A stretch of 64,000 nucleotides of DNA. It comes from Phyllostachys edulis (taxonomy: Eukaryota; Streptophyta; Magnoliopsida; Poales; Poaceae). The translations under genes were made by a program, and so were the position numbers. Below, in pieces: positions 1 to 11,633 of this stretch (the stretch's first letter is position 1; every line of letters begins with the position of its first letter). The stretch covers positions 11,566,355-11,630,354 of the forward strand of contig CM070566.1 of the NCBI GenBank assembly GCA_036346405.1. Reading direction: 5' to 3'. The notes beneath the pieces are model-generated. The model was not told where the DNA came from, made no database searches, and saw nothing but the letters and a program-made list of their open reading frames with translations.

Positions 1-54
1 AATAAGCATCTTTGAAGACCCCATATCCTGGAGGCTAAGCTGAAGTCCTAATTT

Positions 55-128
55 GAAGTATGTCGGCAGCCAGTTCATAAGAACATACAATGAAGTATGT
101 CGGCAGCCAGTTCATAAGAACATACAAT
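55..128. repeat. 37-bp perfect tandem duplication inside the PHT4 pseudogene
   Basis: Positions 55-91 and 92-128 are identical 37-mers. On the minus strand each encodes the end of LYVLMNWLPTYF. Because 37 is not a multiple of three, the duplication shifts the transporter frame. Confidence 0.95.
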
Positions 129-555
129 GCATAGTGGAAGGTGAGTTCACAACAATTGCCCAAATTGGCAGGCTAAAAAGTATCCTTCCCCATGGAATCT
201 TCACAGAGCAAGGTGCAACAACACCTCCAGTTTGTGCCTTCATCTTGTCTTTGGATACCACCTTTGGAAGATAAGTGCGAGGTGGATCACTGGAAAATTT
301 GAACCATATCAAAAGCCACGATATGCCCAACATTGCTTCAACAGATAAAACTTGCTGTCCCATGTGCTTCACCAGACTTGAAACAGAAGCATGCCACAGG
401 CAGCACCAAGGTACATTCCTGAGGTAGTTAGGGACACAGAGCGAGAGTGCTCCTGCACTAGAACAGTGTGAATGGAGGGAAATATTAAACCCTGTGCAAC
501 AGCCACAAAAAGGCGAGCAAGGACAAGCAAAATTTGGGTCCAGTGGGACCAAAGC

Positions 556-583
556 GCATATCAAAGATCGCATATCAAAGATC
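556..583. repeat. 14-bp perfect tandem duplication inside the PHT4 pseudogene
   Basis: GCATATCAAAGATC occurs at 556-569 and again at 570-583. The copy breaks the frame just before the ICALVPLDPN segment of the transporter. Confidence 0.95.
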
Positions 584-835
584 ACAACACAAATGACAGT
601 AACAGGACAAGTCTATCTCCCAGCCTCTGTGCTGCCCATCCACCTGGAACCTGTGATAGAACATAGCCGTACTAGAACATGGATAGTATCGTGCCCTTGC
701 TTGCTTGGTTTGTGCCAACGGCGTCAGCTGCTACAGTGTAAGCAATTGAGAAGCCCACCCGCTCCACGTAACATACATTAGTTCAGATAAATGTCAGTAG
801 CACTATGGCATAACGTTTTGGAAACTTCATTCTCA

Positions 836-1509
836 TAATTCCTGGTAGAGATCTAGCAGGATGTCTCTTAGCTGTCTTAGTTAGGTCAGCATTTGCTGAT
901 TTCCCATGAGTGTTCACCAAGATTTACCAAAAGCCTGCTTATCTTGCTTGGAGCTCTCAGTGTATCAAAATGTCAAGCAACAAGACATTCATCACCAATG
1001 GAAAACAACACGGGCTGTTTCACTTCTTAATCAGTCCAATCCTAGAAGTGAAGTAACAGATAAATCTCAAGCTGTCACACATCAGCACATGACATGATGT
1101 AAGGTGGTAGCTAATGGCTATCCTTCATTCTTTACATAGAAATTTGTCACCATACCGAGATGCCTAAACCATTTCCAATTTAGCTCTTTATGGTTCACAA
1201 AATGAACCATACAAAACAAGAAGCACATTTAGAAAAGGGCGAACAATGTATACAGTTCCCACTATCACTTGATACACAGTACCTTTTATGAATTTTTTCG
1301 AAGTGACCCCATATAATTGAGAATTCTTTTAGTTATACTTTGCTACACCTTAAATCAGAACTAGTGAACTTCAGACCGTATCCAAAAAGCTAAATGTAGG
1401 CTCACATGAAAAAACGATAGAAAAGTTATCTCAGTGTCCACCTCTAGCCTCTATGCAGTTGGATAAATTATCCCTACGGCACAACTGAGTTAACACTCTG
1501 CTGTGCAAT
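836..1509. other. Intergenic, nothing recognised
   Basis: AT-rich sequence without a convincing coding frame, repeat or RNA gene. It would be the 5' side of the PHT4 pseudogene. Confidence 0.6.
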
Positions 1510-1960
1510 CAGTGGCGGGGCCAGGGAAAAATTTTAGCCTGGGCAAGTCTAAATATGGCTAATATGTCACAAACAAGCCAGGAACAAGAAGAACTAACTC
1601 TGTCTCATACTCTCACCGTCTCAAATCTCAATCTATGCCTAACCGAATTAGCAAAAGTGCAAAATCGGGATTTGGAGGCGATAGGGAATGAATCACCTGA
1701 CCTTCTGCTGCAGTGCTGCACCTGCTACTCGGCACCTCGCCGTAGCGCCGTGCCGGCACCAGCGCCTTCTTCCGCCGCGGCCTCCCACCCGCTCCCGCCT
1801 CCTCCTCACTCCTCCCCAAATCCGTCCGACGCGTGTCGCCGCCGCCGCCGCCTCCTAGTCCGGATGTCATACCACTCGTCGCCGCCGTCGCCTGAAGGCC
1901 CGTTTTGCGCCGTCGCTCGCCAATCGGCAATCGCAGTCCGTTTCTCACTCAGGTGGCGTT
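1510..1960. mobile_element. Single hAT-type terminal end (truncated element)
   Basis: At 1510 begins CAGTGGCGGGGCCAGGG followed by TTTTAGCCTGGGCAAG. The same arrangement, with CAGTGGTGGAGCCAG and then AAGCCTGGGCAAG, marks the transposase-3' end of the hAT element at 14282, so this is the same TIR family. I could not find the opposite TIR downstream. The following GC-rich stretch (about 1690-1900) has open frames on both strands but no recognisable domain. Right boundary is a guess. Confidence 0.5.
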
Positions 1961-2114
1961 TGGATTGTAGGTTTTGTGGGGTGGGAATGAAAAATGTTTG
2001 TTGGGATAGACTTTTAATCCGTTGTTTGGATCCAGGGGCCGGGAAAAGAGTAGGTGTAATCGGAGGGACTATGGACATAAATCGTTTATTCTAAATCATA
2101 TTATGTTTATTTTT

Positions 2115-2545
2115 TTTGGTCGAGTCGAATCTGAGATAGTATCGGATATCTATTTCTTTATCTCGTATTCGCCTATGAGCCTTCGATTCGATCGGTCGGA
2201 CGGATATTAACCGTTCTTTTGCACCTTTACGGGACATTAGGCGAGAAGGATGCAATCAAAGTGAATCTGAAAACTTAATCGCTAAGATGTCAAAGGAAAA
2301 ACAATCGATATCCATGCCCGCTCGAGATCTGACAATCTACATATCTATTACTATATTTCTAAATGAAGTCACAACAGACTTGCTTCATACGACCTAATAT
2401 CTGATACATATGGATGTATATCGCTCATTCATATTATATTCGTATTTTTCTCGGAGTTGAGTCGGACACGGATAATGCGGGATAACCATTAATCTCTTAC
2501 AGTATTCGCTTCATAAACCTTCGGTCCGCTTCATTTGCACCCTAT
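2115..2545. repeat. Pair of diverged direct repeats, unclassified
   Basis: About 2115-2226 and 2450-2545 share the order GGTCGAGTCG / GGAGTTGAGTCGG, then GGATAT / GGATAACC, then CTTCGATTCGATCGGTCGG / CTTCGGTCCGC, then TTTGCACC. The spacing (about 330 bp) suggests remnants of a duplicated transposon end or short LTRs. No coding potential between them. Confidence 0.4.
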
Positions 2546-3429
2546 AAAGAGTGGGGTTTGGAAACGGGACTCGAGGGTTCATAACGCAGCGATTCAATCC
2601 CAGCAGGGTACCTTCATCTTCATGCTCTGCTTCCCGCTAACCTCGATGCTCGTGGCCGCCGCCGCCTCACCCTCGACGCCGTCGTCCACGGGCCTCGACG
2701 ATGCTAATGTTCTTACCCACTGTCCTCCTCCACTGCTCCCTCGGCGAAGTCTTCGCCGCTTCACCTGCGGCGAAGTCTTCGCCGCCGCTGCCATTTCCTG
2801 CCTGTCGTTCTGTTGTCTGTCGATGGAAGCTGCAAAAGAACCGATGGATTTTACTAAAGTCTTTTTTCATTATGCATGTGGATGTTAGTCTTTGGATTTT
2901 GGGGAAGAGCTGCCAGTTTCTTTCTGTGTCGTTAGGCTACAGGTTCTGGTATCAATCTTGGTATTTTGGTGTGCCGGATGGTGATCAGGGGCATTGAGCT
3001 AGGGGGTTGGTTTTTTGTTTCATGTTGCTGTTTCTTGTGTGCAGCTGGTCTTTACTGTACACTGGTAATCCCAGTAACCACCATTGCACTCTGCTGTGAC
3101 TAATTATTTTGGAGTTTGGACAAGAGTCAGCTTGTTCTTTTATTTTATTCGATGCGTGTGGAGTAGTTCTGCTCTAGGCCGTGTAATGAAGCAGCTCATG
3201 CGCCTTTGCTATTTGTATGGGTATCCATCTGTTAGTATGTGGGCACTGAGTCACTGACCATATATATACCGAACTCTGTCTTGGCTGTGGCTGCCGAGCG
3301 CCGACGATGTAGTCGTGCGCCAAGGCTAATTGGAATTCCAGCGTTCCATCTCAAAAGAAAGAAGGTGTAACTACGGCGGACGTACGGTGAGAGATTTTCT
3401 ACCATACGGTCTGGACTCTGGCGCAATAT
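2546..3429. other. Unassigned intergenic segment with GC-rich patch
   Basis: A GC-rich patch at about 2640-2800 contains two nearby copies of the palindrome GGCGAAGTCTTCGCC. The remainder is ordinary sequence. Short open frames exist on both strands but none has a recognisable domain or plausible splice structure. Confidence 0.5.
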
Positions 3430-3680
3430 ATGAAAAAGAACAGTGGAACATCAAGACGCGTTAAAAAATTTTGTAATATCACTGTGAATAGTTTGCAATA
3501 TCTCCGTGAAGCGGATGCAACGTTTTTTTCTGATCGCAACATTTTTTCAATGGGTCGCACTATCTCAAAGAACACTATGCAACATTTTTTTCAACGGTGC
3601 GCAATATCTCAAAGAACAGTATGCACCATTTTTTCAACTGGTCGTAACATTCGGCTTGTTAAAAAATTGTTGCACCTAAT
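3430..3680. repeat. Degenerate tandem repeat of about 45-60 bp
   Basis: Units of the form CAATATCTCAAAGAACA, a short spacer, GCAACATTTTTTTCAA and a G/T-rich tail recur at about 3495, 3559 and 3603 with partial units on either side. Units are diverged and the period is irregular. Confidence 0.6.
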
Positions 3681-3839
3681 CAGAAGATATCTCAACTCAC
3701 TACTGCATCTCCCAAATAACACAAATCCCCCTCTTAACATCTGATTTACCAGAGCTGGAAAAACGAAGCAAAAAGGGAGCAATTTCCCACCAAGAAAAAC
3801 AGAACAAACGCCAAAATTGCAACAAATTCTTACCACGGT

Positions 3840-4344
3840 TGCACAAAAATGCTGCAACATTTTTCCATAGTGTCTCAAAGTTGCTCCCTCTTAGTTTCTT
3901 CTCATGCTCTGCTACTGTGCAGAAAGAAGCAGAACCTCGCCGTCATCAGCCGCTTCCAAGGTCGTCACCGATCCTTCCGAGTTTTGCCGCTGAGCTTCGT
4001 CCTCATTGCCTCCGCGAGAATCCCCTTGACCCTTCCCCTGCCTCTCGCTTGGCTGCCATCTCACTTCTCACTTGTGGTTGTGTGATAGAGATAGAGAGAG
4101 CAAAAGGAGGGAGAGCTAGAGAGAAAAGGACTGAGGACTTAGGCATGAGCTAGGCATTGGGTCGGGCCGTGCCAACATGGCCCGGGTCCACTGTGCTTCG
4201 GGCCACGTCGTGCCGTGCCGGTTCGGCCCGGTCATTCCGCCATGTCGTGCCGTGCCGGCCTACCTCGCCTCCGGCCAGGCCTAGGCACGGCCCAAAGCCC
4301 GTCGTGCCAGGGTCGTGCTGTACCAGCCCAAGCTCAGCCCTAAA
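3840..4344. other. GC-rich segment with GGGCCGTGCC-like repeats
   Basis: About 4155-4330 is packed with variants of GGGCCGTGCC and CGTGCCGTGCCGG. Such GGGCC-rich runs are common inside grass MITEs and hAT derivatives, but I could not define ends or a target duplication here. No coding region is supported. Confidence 0.4.
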
Positions 4345-4620
4345 TAACTATAGACGGCGGAGGCGGAGGCGGCGATGGCGACGACGACCGCCATCTTTAT
4401 TCCTCTCGTGCGGTCGTGCCCGCCTCATTAAAAACCTAGTTAAAATTGAATTAATTGCGTAAAAACATGGGCACGTAAATATTTCGGGGAAAAAGTGAAA
4501 TTTTCTTGATATTTTACAGATACAATGTTGCCGCCTCGTTAAAAACCTTACGCCCCAGAGAGGGGTTCCCCGAGTAAGGAAAAGAGTACAGTAACAACAT
4601 GTGTACATACTAAGTACTCA
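4345..4620. mobile_element. Probable copia-like LTR remnant
   Basis: The run GCCGCCTCGTTAAAAACCTT followed by CCGAGTAAGGAAAAGAGTACAG resembles the 3' half of many plant copia LTRs (CTCATTAAAAACCTT ... AAAAAAGAGTACAG). No internal region or second LTR was found. Classification rests on remembered motif similarity only. Confidence 0.35.
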
Positions 4621-4920
4621 TCAATGTCGAGATCGTTCATGCGTTCGAGATCAGCGTACGTCTGCACGATCTCAAGATCCTCCGCTTGATCTTTGTTGCG
4701 CTCTTTAGCCAATTCCTAGTCCTTGGTGCATGTGATTGCCTCCACCATCCTAGGCGTGGGGTGATCTTCTTTCTTCAATTATTCTTCCTACCTTCAATTA
4801 TCCATCCTTGAGCTTGTGTAACATCCGAAGCTAGAATGACATTGATGTTCTTCACATTGCTTTTCTTTTTTTTGCTCAATAATCTTGCATTGAACCGAAC
4901 ATAGACTAGATTATTGAGAC

Positions 4921-5212
4921 TAGACCTGTTCAAATGCCGGGCCGGGCTGGGCTTGAAAAGCTCGGTAGTAAATGGAAAGCAGTTCAGAAACTCGCCCTTG
5001 ACCACCCAAAAGCTTTTTTTCAAAAAAGCGTATTATTTTTATTGTTTTTTTGATAAATAGTAATATTTAATTCATTTTAAGAATAAAAAAGGGTTTTTTA
5101 TAATTTTTTATTCATTTTGTCGGGCCTACGGGCTTTTGGGCTGGGCCATCGGGCCGAAAATGGAGTCCCAGGCCCTACCCGGACTGGGCCGGGCCACCCA
5201 TGAACACCTCTA
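4921..5212. mobile_element. hAT-type MITE with 8-bp target duplication
   Basis: The element begins TAGACCTGTTCAAATG and its right end reads, on the minus strand, TAGAGGTGTTCATGGG. The 8-bp direct repeat ATTGAGAC is present immediately outside both ends (4913-4920 and 5213-5220). The interior has GGGCCGGGC-rich arms near both ends and an AT-rich core. The 8-bp duplication points to hAT-mediated movement. No coding sequence, 292 bp. Confidence 0.88.
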
Positions 5213-5674
5213 ATTGAGACGTTTCACATCTAACCTGTTTCTTCTCTTTGAATGTATCTACAAATTGCAAAGTGGAGTGTAGTGGTTACATAGTTGACAT
5301 ATTGAGAATAAGATAGTTTATACTTTATAGTTAAGAGTTGAGACTTACCATATCAAAAGTACTCCAATTTCTTTCACATCCGGATGAACTTAAGGTCAAG
5401 GAGATGATTTTTATGTCCATTCTTTGCAAAGTAGGAACTTGATATCCAAAAGTAGACCACCATGTTGCTAGCCATTAGGAAAAGTAGAAGAAAATTAGTA
5501 CAAGACAAATGGTTAAATAAGCATGCATCGAGTTGAAATCATGATTGTGAGCACAAGTTTATCGAGATTAAAATTGATTTTTTTGATATCCAAGTTTAGC
5601 GGTAGGTTTCCGAAAAACCCCTTCTTGATCTTTAAACTTGTGCCAGTCCTCATTAAGCACTTGAGCTTGTATTT

Positions 5675-5732
5675 CATCATGATCATGATAAAATATTTCA
5701 ACACATCATGATCATGATAAAATGTTTCAACA
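5675..5732. repeat. 29-bp tandem duplication
   Basis: Two copies of a 29-bp unit (CATCATGATCATGATAAAAT...) at 5675-5703 and 5704-5732 differ at one base. The core ATGATCAT is self-complementary. Confidence 0.85.
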
Positions 5733-7080
5733 CATTCAAATAATGCATCCATGATATTTGTATCTTGCAAGATGGTTTTATCGTTGTAACTATAATGTGG
5801 ATTCGGAAGATGCTGCATGTCAAGTGCAATGAAGAATCAAGCCTCCTTGCCATCTTTACATCAATTGTATCCATAATCAATTTGTATTTGTTATCCAAAT
5901 TATTTGTCTCATTTACGGGATTTTATTGGTGATCAATTTCGTTATATATTTTCGATTAATTTTAGCATTTTTCCATTTTTATTTTCTACCGTCGAAATAT
6001 TGTTATTCATCCATGCGGGGATTAAAAATCCATTTTTCTCGGCGATTTGTATGATATTCACGGGTTTGCTACGTCGCGTTCTCTCTTTTATTGATAATTT
6101 TTATTATCGGTGCGGTCTATGACTATTTATCCGTCTGCGACTTACTTAAATTTGTTGGTCTACTAATTATATGTTGTTGACACGAAATATTCCGGTGTTC
6201 ATTTTTACGGCTACACCTACTACCACTAATATTTACTAAAAGTTATCTAATTTTCTAATTTTTCTATACCTAATTTCCTAATTTCTCCCACCCAACCTTT
6301 TCCTTAATAATTTTCTCACCTAATAACTCTCTCACCTACCTATCCAATCCTAGCCGAGAAGCTCCCGGCGCTCATCTCCTCTCCACCTTTTTCTTTATTC
6401 CTCTCTCTCTCTCTCTCCTCTCATTTCTTCATTCGGCCAAAGCCGCTGCCCAACCACATCCTGGCTTCCTCTTCTTCCTCAATGCTTTGCTCCTCTCTCT
6501 CCATTCCTTATCTTCCAATCCTCAAGTCCCAGTGCTCGGTTGAAGTCCTCGACCTCTGGCCGGCCCCACCACACCATCGCCACTCCACCCGTCGCTGCGC
6601 CTCCTCTGCTTTCGGCAGGTGGCGCCACAGCTCCCAGCCCTCCCTACTCCCTCGCATCCCCATGGCGCCACCGCCTCTTGCTCACCTGGCCGCCCTCCCC
6701 TCTGCTCGCGCGTCTGGCTCCCCATGGAAAGGCGAGGCGAGACCGAGGTGGCGAGCCCGAGGCCACGAGGCGAGAGCCGGCGAGGCCAAGGCGGCGCAGG
6801 AGGCGAGGAGACAGGAGGTGTGTCGGCCGTGCCCGCCGTCTGCGTCTGCCGGCCGAGCACCACGGTTTACAAGCCGTGTCGTGCCACCCAACAAGCGGCT
6901 TTCTAGGCCCAGCCCGCCACGCCACGTCTTTGAGGCCATGCTTGGGCGTGTTGGGCGGCCAGACCTCGGTGGCCGGAAAAGCATGGGCGACTCCCAACTC
7001 TAGCCGCATGAGGAACGGAGTGGCTATGTGGGAGAGAGAGAGAGAGCAAAAGTGACTGAGGACTCAGGCTTGGGAAAAAT
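5733..7080. other. Unassigned intergenic sequence, AT-rich then GC-rich
   Basis: About 5733-6360 is AT-rich and without a recognised feature. About 6395-6420 is a CT microsatellite, followed by a GC-rich stretch to about 7020 that is open in several frames on both strands (for example 6482-7003 plus). The overlapping open frames in all phases are what high GC alone produces, and no domain, intron or codon pattern supports a gene. Confidence 0.5.
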
Positions 7081-7200
7081 TGAGTGATTGCAAACGTTTG
7101 GTTTGGAGAGTGGAGAGATAAGAGAGGAATGAGTGGTTGCAAACGGTTGGTCTAAAGAGTGGAGAGAGAAGAGAGGAATGAGTGGTTGCGTTTGTTCTGG
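7081..7200. repeat. 49-bp tandem repeat, about 2.4 copies
   Basis: Units starting TGAGTG(A/G)TTGCAAACG begin at 7081, 7130 and 7179. The first two are nearly full-length; the third breaks off after TGAGTGGTTGCG. Confidence 0.85.
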
Positions 7201-8370
7201 AGAGTGCCGTCCGATTTTTTGTCTATAATCGGACGTAGGAACAGTAGCATTCGCCAAGAAAGGAAGTGTTTCCTATGCGGGGTTCTTGGCGCACAAAAAA
7301 GAAGATATCTACCATTCCTTCAAAAAGAATGAGCTCTTTGATCTGAATTTTGGACCAAAGGAAAAATAGGTGCACAGTCGAAACGTTAGGATCAGATGTA
7401 TGACAGTAAGGATTACCGTTAAAAAAACCGTAAAGAAAAAAACCATCAAACGCATGAACCTATACTCTGCAACCATTCAAAATAGATTTTTTTTAGAGGT
7501 CAAAATTGAGAATTTTAATATAATATAACACACGAACAATAACATCAAGGCCCATGGTCCATAAACCCCACCAAAAGTTTATCTCTTTCATCTCAATTTA
7601 ACATTTTCCGGAACACGGCTAGACCAAGGCAGATCAAGAGTGCAGCTTCAACCGATCCCCGACATCTTTTAGGCCAATGTTGGGTGTTTGAAATATCTCA
7701 CCTGGAAAGTGAGGAAAGAAAATGGCCTCGATTGCGGATAAAGCTCTTCATGTTTAATAAGTTTCTCTTGGGCTATGCATTTTACCAACAGACTAGGCGT
7801 GAACTCATAGGGGCAAAATCCGGCGGATAGTTCCGCTTGATCCGGAGCCAATTCGAGAAGATATTTTACTATCTGGTCAAATCAAGGGGTCAGATTTGGA
7901 GCGACAACTATCTGCCGGATTCGGATTTTTCCCGTATTACGTTGGATAGTTTCCCGTATTATATGAAGAAGAAAATTTCCAAAAAAGATTTTGGGCTTTG
8001 AAAATAGCAAAAGGCACTAAAATTATTTAAAAAATTCACAGAGGTATTTTAGAATATTTAGAACCCAAATAAAATATTTTTATACTTTAAAAAGGTTTTA
8101 TTAATTACGTAAGAATGCTTTTAGTCTCGGGAAATAAGAAAAAGCTTTTATAAATTTAGGAAATTTTAGGAGATGGCTCAAAAATTCAATGATGGATAAA
8201 AGTAATTTTTTAAGTGAATTTTGAAAATTGAGGTGTTAGACCTTATGTTGATGTGATCGTGTCAAATTTATGTATGAACTTATGTTCACATAATATATCA
8301 TTATGTCGATATGATTGTGTATGCGCGTGAGACTTATATATGTACTCGTGTTGAAAAGTTATATGCACCA
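7201..8370. other. Intergenic, nothing recognised
   Basis: Mostly AT-rich. Two similar phrases (TTTCCCGTATTA) at about 7925-7960 are the only local repetition. No coding or RNA feature is supported. Confidence 0.5.
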
Positions 8371-8517
8371 AAACCATTTGTGATACATAGAATATCACAG
8401 ATGGTTCTATCTACAAACCGCATGTGATTGGAGACACATCACAGATGGTTTGTAAATAAAACCGTCGGTGATACTAGACCTTCACAGATGGTTTCAACAA
8501 AAAACCGTCTGTGATAA
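8371..8517. repeat. CACTA-type subterminal repeats
   Basis: Four to six copies of TCACAGATGGTTT and its complement AAACCGTCTGTGAT, in both orientations, fill 8371-8517. Clusters of such roughly 13-bp units in mixed orientation are the subterminal repeats of plant CACTA (En/Spm) elements, where the TNPA-like protein binds. They sit just downstream of the Ulp1-like remnant on the minus strand, consistent with the 3' end of that element. A terminal CACTA motif itself was not found. Confidence 0.7.
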
Positions 8518-8759
8518 TTCTTTATACCTAACTAATTTTTTTTTATTTTTGGCTAGCCTCAGGAATTGCTAGCCATGCCCTCTGAAAACAAGCATGCAGA
8601 AAACAGATACATCACAGATGAATCAATTGTTGACAACTCAAAGTGATCATTTACAACTCAAAACCAATTACAAAAGAATGTGTTCAAGTATTGTCGCTAT
8701 AGTTACAATTGGATTACAACTACTCAAAGTGAATTACAATTGAATCAATTATTTGAAGG

Positions 8760-10126
8760 TGGTTCAGAGGTGTCGCTCTCCGTTGGCGTTAATGATCTCG
8801 ATCTTGATGAAGGCGCAGCTTCCTCGAGCGTCCGAGATCACTTTCACAACAAGTGCATCTAAATCTATGTTCAAGCCTGTCGAGAGCAAGAGTAAAGTAG
8901 TAAGCATATATTTAAATTTATAATTAGGAAATAATTATTGCGAAATTGACAAACCTTGGGATCCTTCATCTTAGCACTCATGATTTCTTTGCATATGATG
9001 GCAAATGTAGAATGCATATAGGTGATCTTGTTTTTCTTTGGCGGAACTACAAAAATAGAATTACATATATAGGTATAGTCAGTTCGAGATGCATTATTAC
9101 GAAGTATGATATAGGATTATTGTGTTGTAGTGTGTACCAAAAATCGCGTCATGTGTTGCAGTTTGACACTCGATCCCTTGTATGCCCCTCCATCGGCAAC
9201 ATAGGCGATGAACGACCTACATAATTCTAAAAAGTTATTCTCGACCATTTTAAACGAAGGTAGACTACAATAGAGTTATGTATGGAGAAAATGAGCATAC
9301 CTATCAAGTATTCCTTTCACAAGGGTGAAGTCGTGGGTTTTGTTGAGAAGGGAATCAAGGTATATTACCTTGTTCCTCTTTGGTATAATGACTAAAAGGA
9401 TCCAGTGGTACCTACTCATGTATGTCGCTATAGCCATTAATCATAAGTTCTGCTTTGCATATAAAGTATAAATGAAATTTATATAGCAAGTAGTGAAGCA
9501 CTTACCGGGTTGTAGGGCACCGGTATGTAGTTCTTATCGTTCGAGCAAGTAATCCCGTCGTTATGTATTTCTCGACATAGGATGCGTTTTCGTTGTTGGT
9601 TTGCTCAGAGACCACGTGTGGGTCAAGGAAACCCACGGTTCGAACCATTCCCGGACTTTTTTCATCATGTATCTATACATAAACAATGAGTTGTGATATT
9701 TATCGGTATTACGTGAATGTAGAACTTGATTGTACACACTTACAATGTCCAGCATCGTAGAAGCGAGGCGTCGAGGGCATCGAGGTTGAATAGGTCGAAT
9801 AAGTTGTTGAAGCCCACAACGAAGTGGCCTGGCTCGTGGAAGAAATGCTCCTTCGTGTATCTGACGGTGATTCCAATATCACACCCCTTCTCTTTGGTCT
9901 TCCGCATGTACCAGACATGCAAAGCCTGACAACCTACTCTAGCGCGGGCTAATACTGTGTCGGGGGCCAACGGACTTCCAATGGAGTATTTCCAGGGCTT
10001 GGGAGGCGTCTTAATGTTCTTCGATTTCGATTTGGCCTTAATGACTAGCCTGCTACACGTCTTCCTGTGAGACGACTCAGGAACCGATACGACTTTCCTT
10101 TTCCTAAATACAGGGGATTGTATCAT
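8760..10126 (-). pseudogene. CACTA transposon accessory protein with Ulp1-like (C48) protease domain, remnant
   Basis: Minus-strand exons read VVSVPESSHRKTCSR, PPKPWKYSIGSPLAPDTV, HVWYMRKTKEKGCDIG, EPGHFVVGFNNLFDLFNLD then ASLLRCWTL, followed after a gap by YHWILLVIIPKRNKVIYLDS and NKTHDFTLVKGILD, and near 8760-8860 by VVKVISDARGSCAFIKIE. The HWILLV plus YLDS pair is the histidine and aspartate part of the Ulp1 cysteine protease core, often captured by grass CACTA elements. I did not find a clean catalytic cysteine segment (GYYVCEF-type). Exons are separated by intron-like gaps and later damage. The 5' part is missing here; a related 5' part lies at 16380-18135 on the opposite strand. Confidence 0.72.
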
Positions 10127-11473
10127 CTATGAAGATTCGCCATATAGATCATTGTTTTCATCAGCCTACATGTGTGTAATGTACGGCAACTAATGAGAAA
10201 AGATGATTAAAAGGTTAAACAAATCTTTGCAGAGCAAAGCGTAAAGGGTAAACTTTATCATAAAATATTTTGTGTCGTTCCATTAGTGTGAAGTTATGTT
10301 ACAATTATCGTTAATCATAATTATGTATCGAAGGCCTCCATCAGATTCCATTGAGCTCAAAAGAGCTTAATCAATTTTTCAAACCATATTTAGGACTTGG
10401 AAAAACACTACATTTGTCTGTTTGTAAACCAAACTAAGAATAGATAATTAGCTGTATTTATCACCTACAGCATAACCATCCATGATACAATATGTCATCA
10501 AGGAATTCAATAAAATAAGGAAGAAAACCTAACAAAATGATGATAGTGATATTCTTTAATAAAACATAAACATGGTCAGTTGATGTGTGCCGTAGATTTT
10601 AAATGTTAAAAATTCTCCCCAAATGTGAAATATCTGTACCTTTGTAACATGGCGCGGGCGAAGGAGAGGAGTGCTAGTTCATTTTAACTAACCTCTAATT
10701 ACCTAAATAAATCATTACTAACCTAACTAAGAAGGCACTGGCTAATCGAAATTTAACTAACTAATTATCAAACTAAATGAATTGTAATTAAGAAGGCGTA
10801 GAACGGCTGCCGCTAGTCCACCGTAGCTACTTCTCTTATACTCTGAAATTCAGATGAATATGCTATACCGACTAATCAACCTAGCGATTATAAATTATAG
10901 AAAGAAAGTTTTGGTTAAGTAATTATCTTAAGCACCAATCATCCCATTAAATGAGTAATTACGTCAAGCACTAATCATCCCACTAAACGAAATGTACTTA
11001 ACAATCTAATTGCCTAACTCTATCTACACAGGTACTCATTAATCGACTTACCTATGGGTCCTAGTGTAAGTTGCTCATTTGCAATGCAGTGTTGTCACGT
11101 AGCTACCTACAGGTGGACCCTCACTTCAGTCACAAGAGAAAGCACAGAGGGAAGGAACCAGAGCAAGGGACAGAGGAAGTGCGAGGGCGGCCCAGGTAAG
11201 GGTCGACACCGGCAAGAGGTCGACGATGGCGGTCGAGGACAGGAAAAATAGATTACCATGAGGGAGAGGAGGCGACATTGTGGCCTAGCTGGTGCTAGCC
11301 CAAGCTGGTGGCGGTGCGGGGCGGTCCGACACGGGGAAGGAGGAGGGGTGGTGCCGTTGGAGGGGAGGGGGACAATATGGGAAGAATACACATGAGGAAG
11401 ATGCAAGGAGCTCACTGGTGCACTTACTAGCGACGGGGAGTGACCAGCGTAGGCCGGTGACAGGAGCCGCGAG
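10127..11473. other. Unassigned sequence between CACTA remnant and hairpin
   Basis: 10127-11050 is AT-rich with nothing recognised, though it may be 5' sequence of the CACTA remnant. From about 11110 the sequence turns GC-rich and open frames appear on both strands without a recognisable domain. Confidence 0.45.
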
Positions 11474-11633
11474 CCCTCCCATCCGGTGAGACACGTTCTA
11501 ATTCCTTGTTTGGGGACCATCCTCATGCCTTCCTCTCTCAAGCCTAGGGAAATCGGGGCCTGGGCATGAGAGAGGAAGGCATGAGGATGGCCCCCAAACA
11601 AGGAATTAGAATGTGTCTCACCAGATGGGAGGG
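11474..11633. repeat. Long imperfect hairpin (about 74-bp arms, about 11-nt loop)
   Basis: 11474-11547 (CCCTCCCATCCGGTGAGACA ... CTCTCTCAAGCCTAGG) is nearly the reverse complement of 11559-11633 (CCTGGGCATGAGAGAGGAAG ... CTCACCAGATGGGAGGG). I count about six mismatches over the arms; the loop is about 11 nt. It lies in the GC-rich, non-coding stretch 3' of the F-box gene. It could be a fold-back transposon, a young inverted duplication, or a small-RNA precursor. It does not match a miRNA that I know. Confidence 0.9.

Larger units (their letters stand above)
1..835 (-). pseudogene. Decayed PHT4-type (SLC17-like) anion transporter, partial
   Basis: Read on the minus strand from about 835 to 1, fragments in shifting frames follow the order of plant PHT4 anion transporters: FPKRYAIVLLTFI, then VCYVERVGFSIAYTVAADA, SQVPGGWAAQRLGDR, ICALVPLDPN, SLVKHMG, FKFSSDPPRT, KIPWGRILFSLPIWAIVVN, LTFHYALYVLMNWLPTYF and LGLQLSLQDMGSSKML at the window edge. 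The family moves phosphate or organic anions across plastid or Golgi membranes through 12 helices of the major facilitator fold. The reading is broken by in-frame stops (after LLTFI, SMF and SFVL), by at least one frameshift, and by two short tandem duplications (14 and 37 bp). No intron is visible over about 830 bp, so a processed retrocopy or an intronless family member is possible. The rest lies outside the window. The family call is from remembered family sequence and is fairly secure; the exact paralogue is not known. Confidence 0.8.

Noticed and set aside
1555..2094. 179-codon open frame on the plus strand
   Set aside because: It starts inside a hAT terminal sequence, has no domain, and overlaps open frames on the other strand in a GC-rich patch.
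6482..7055. Several overlapping open frames of 95-173 codons on both strands
   Set aside because: All phases are open because of high GC; no homology, splice signal or codon pattern supports any of them.
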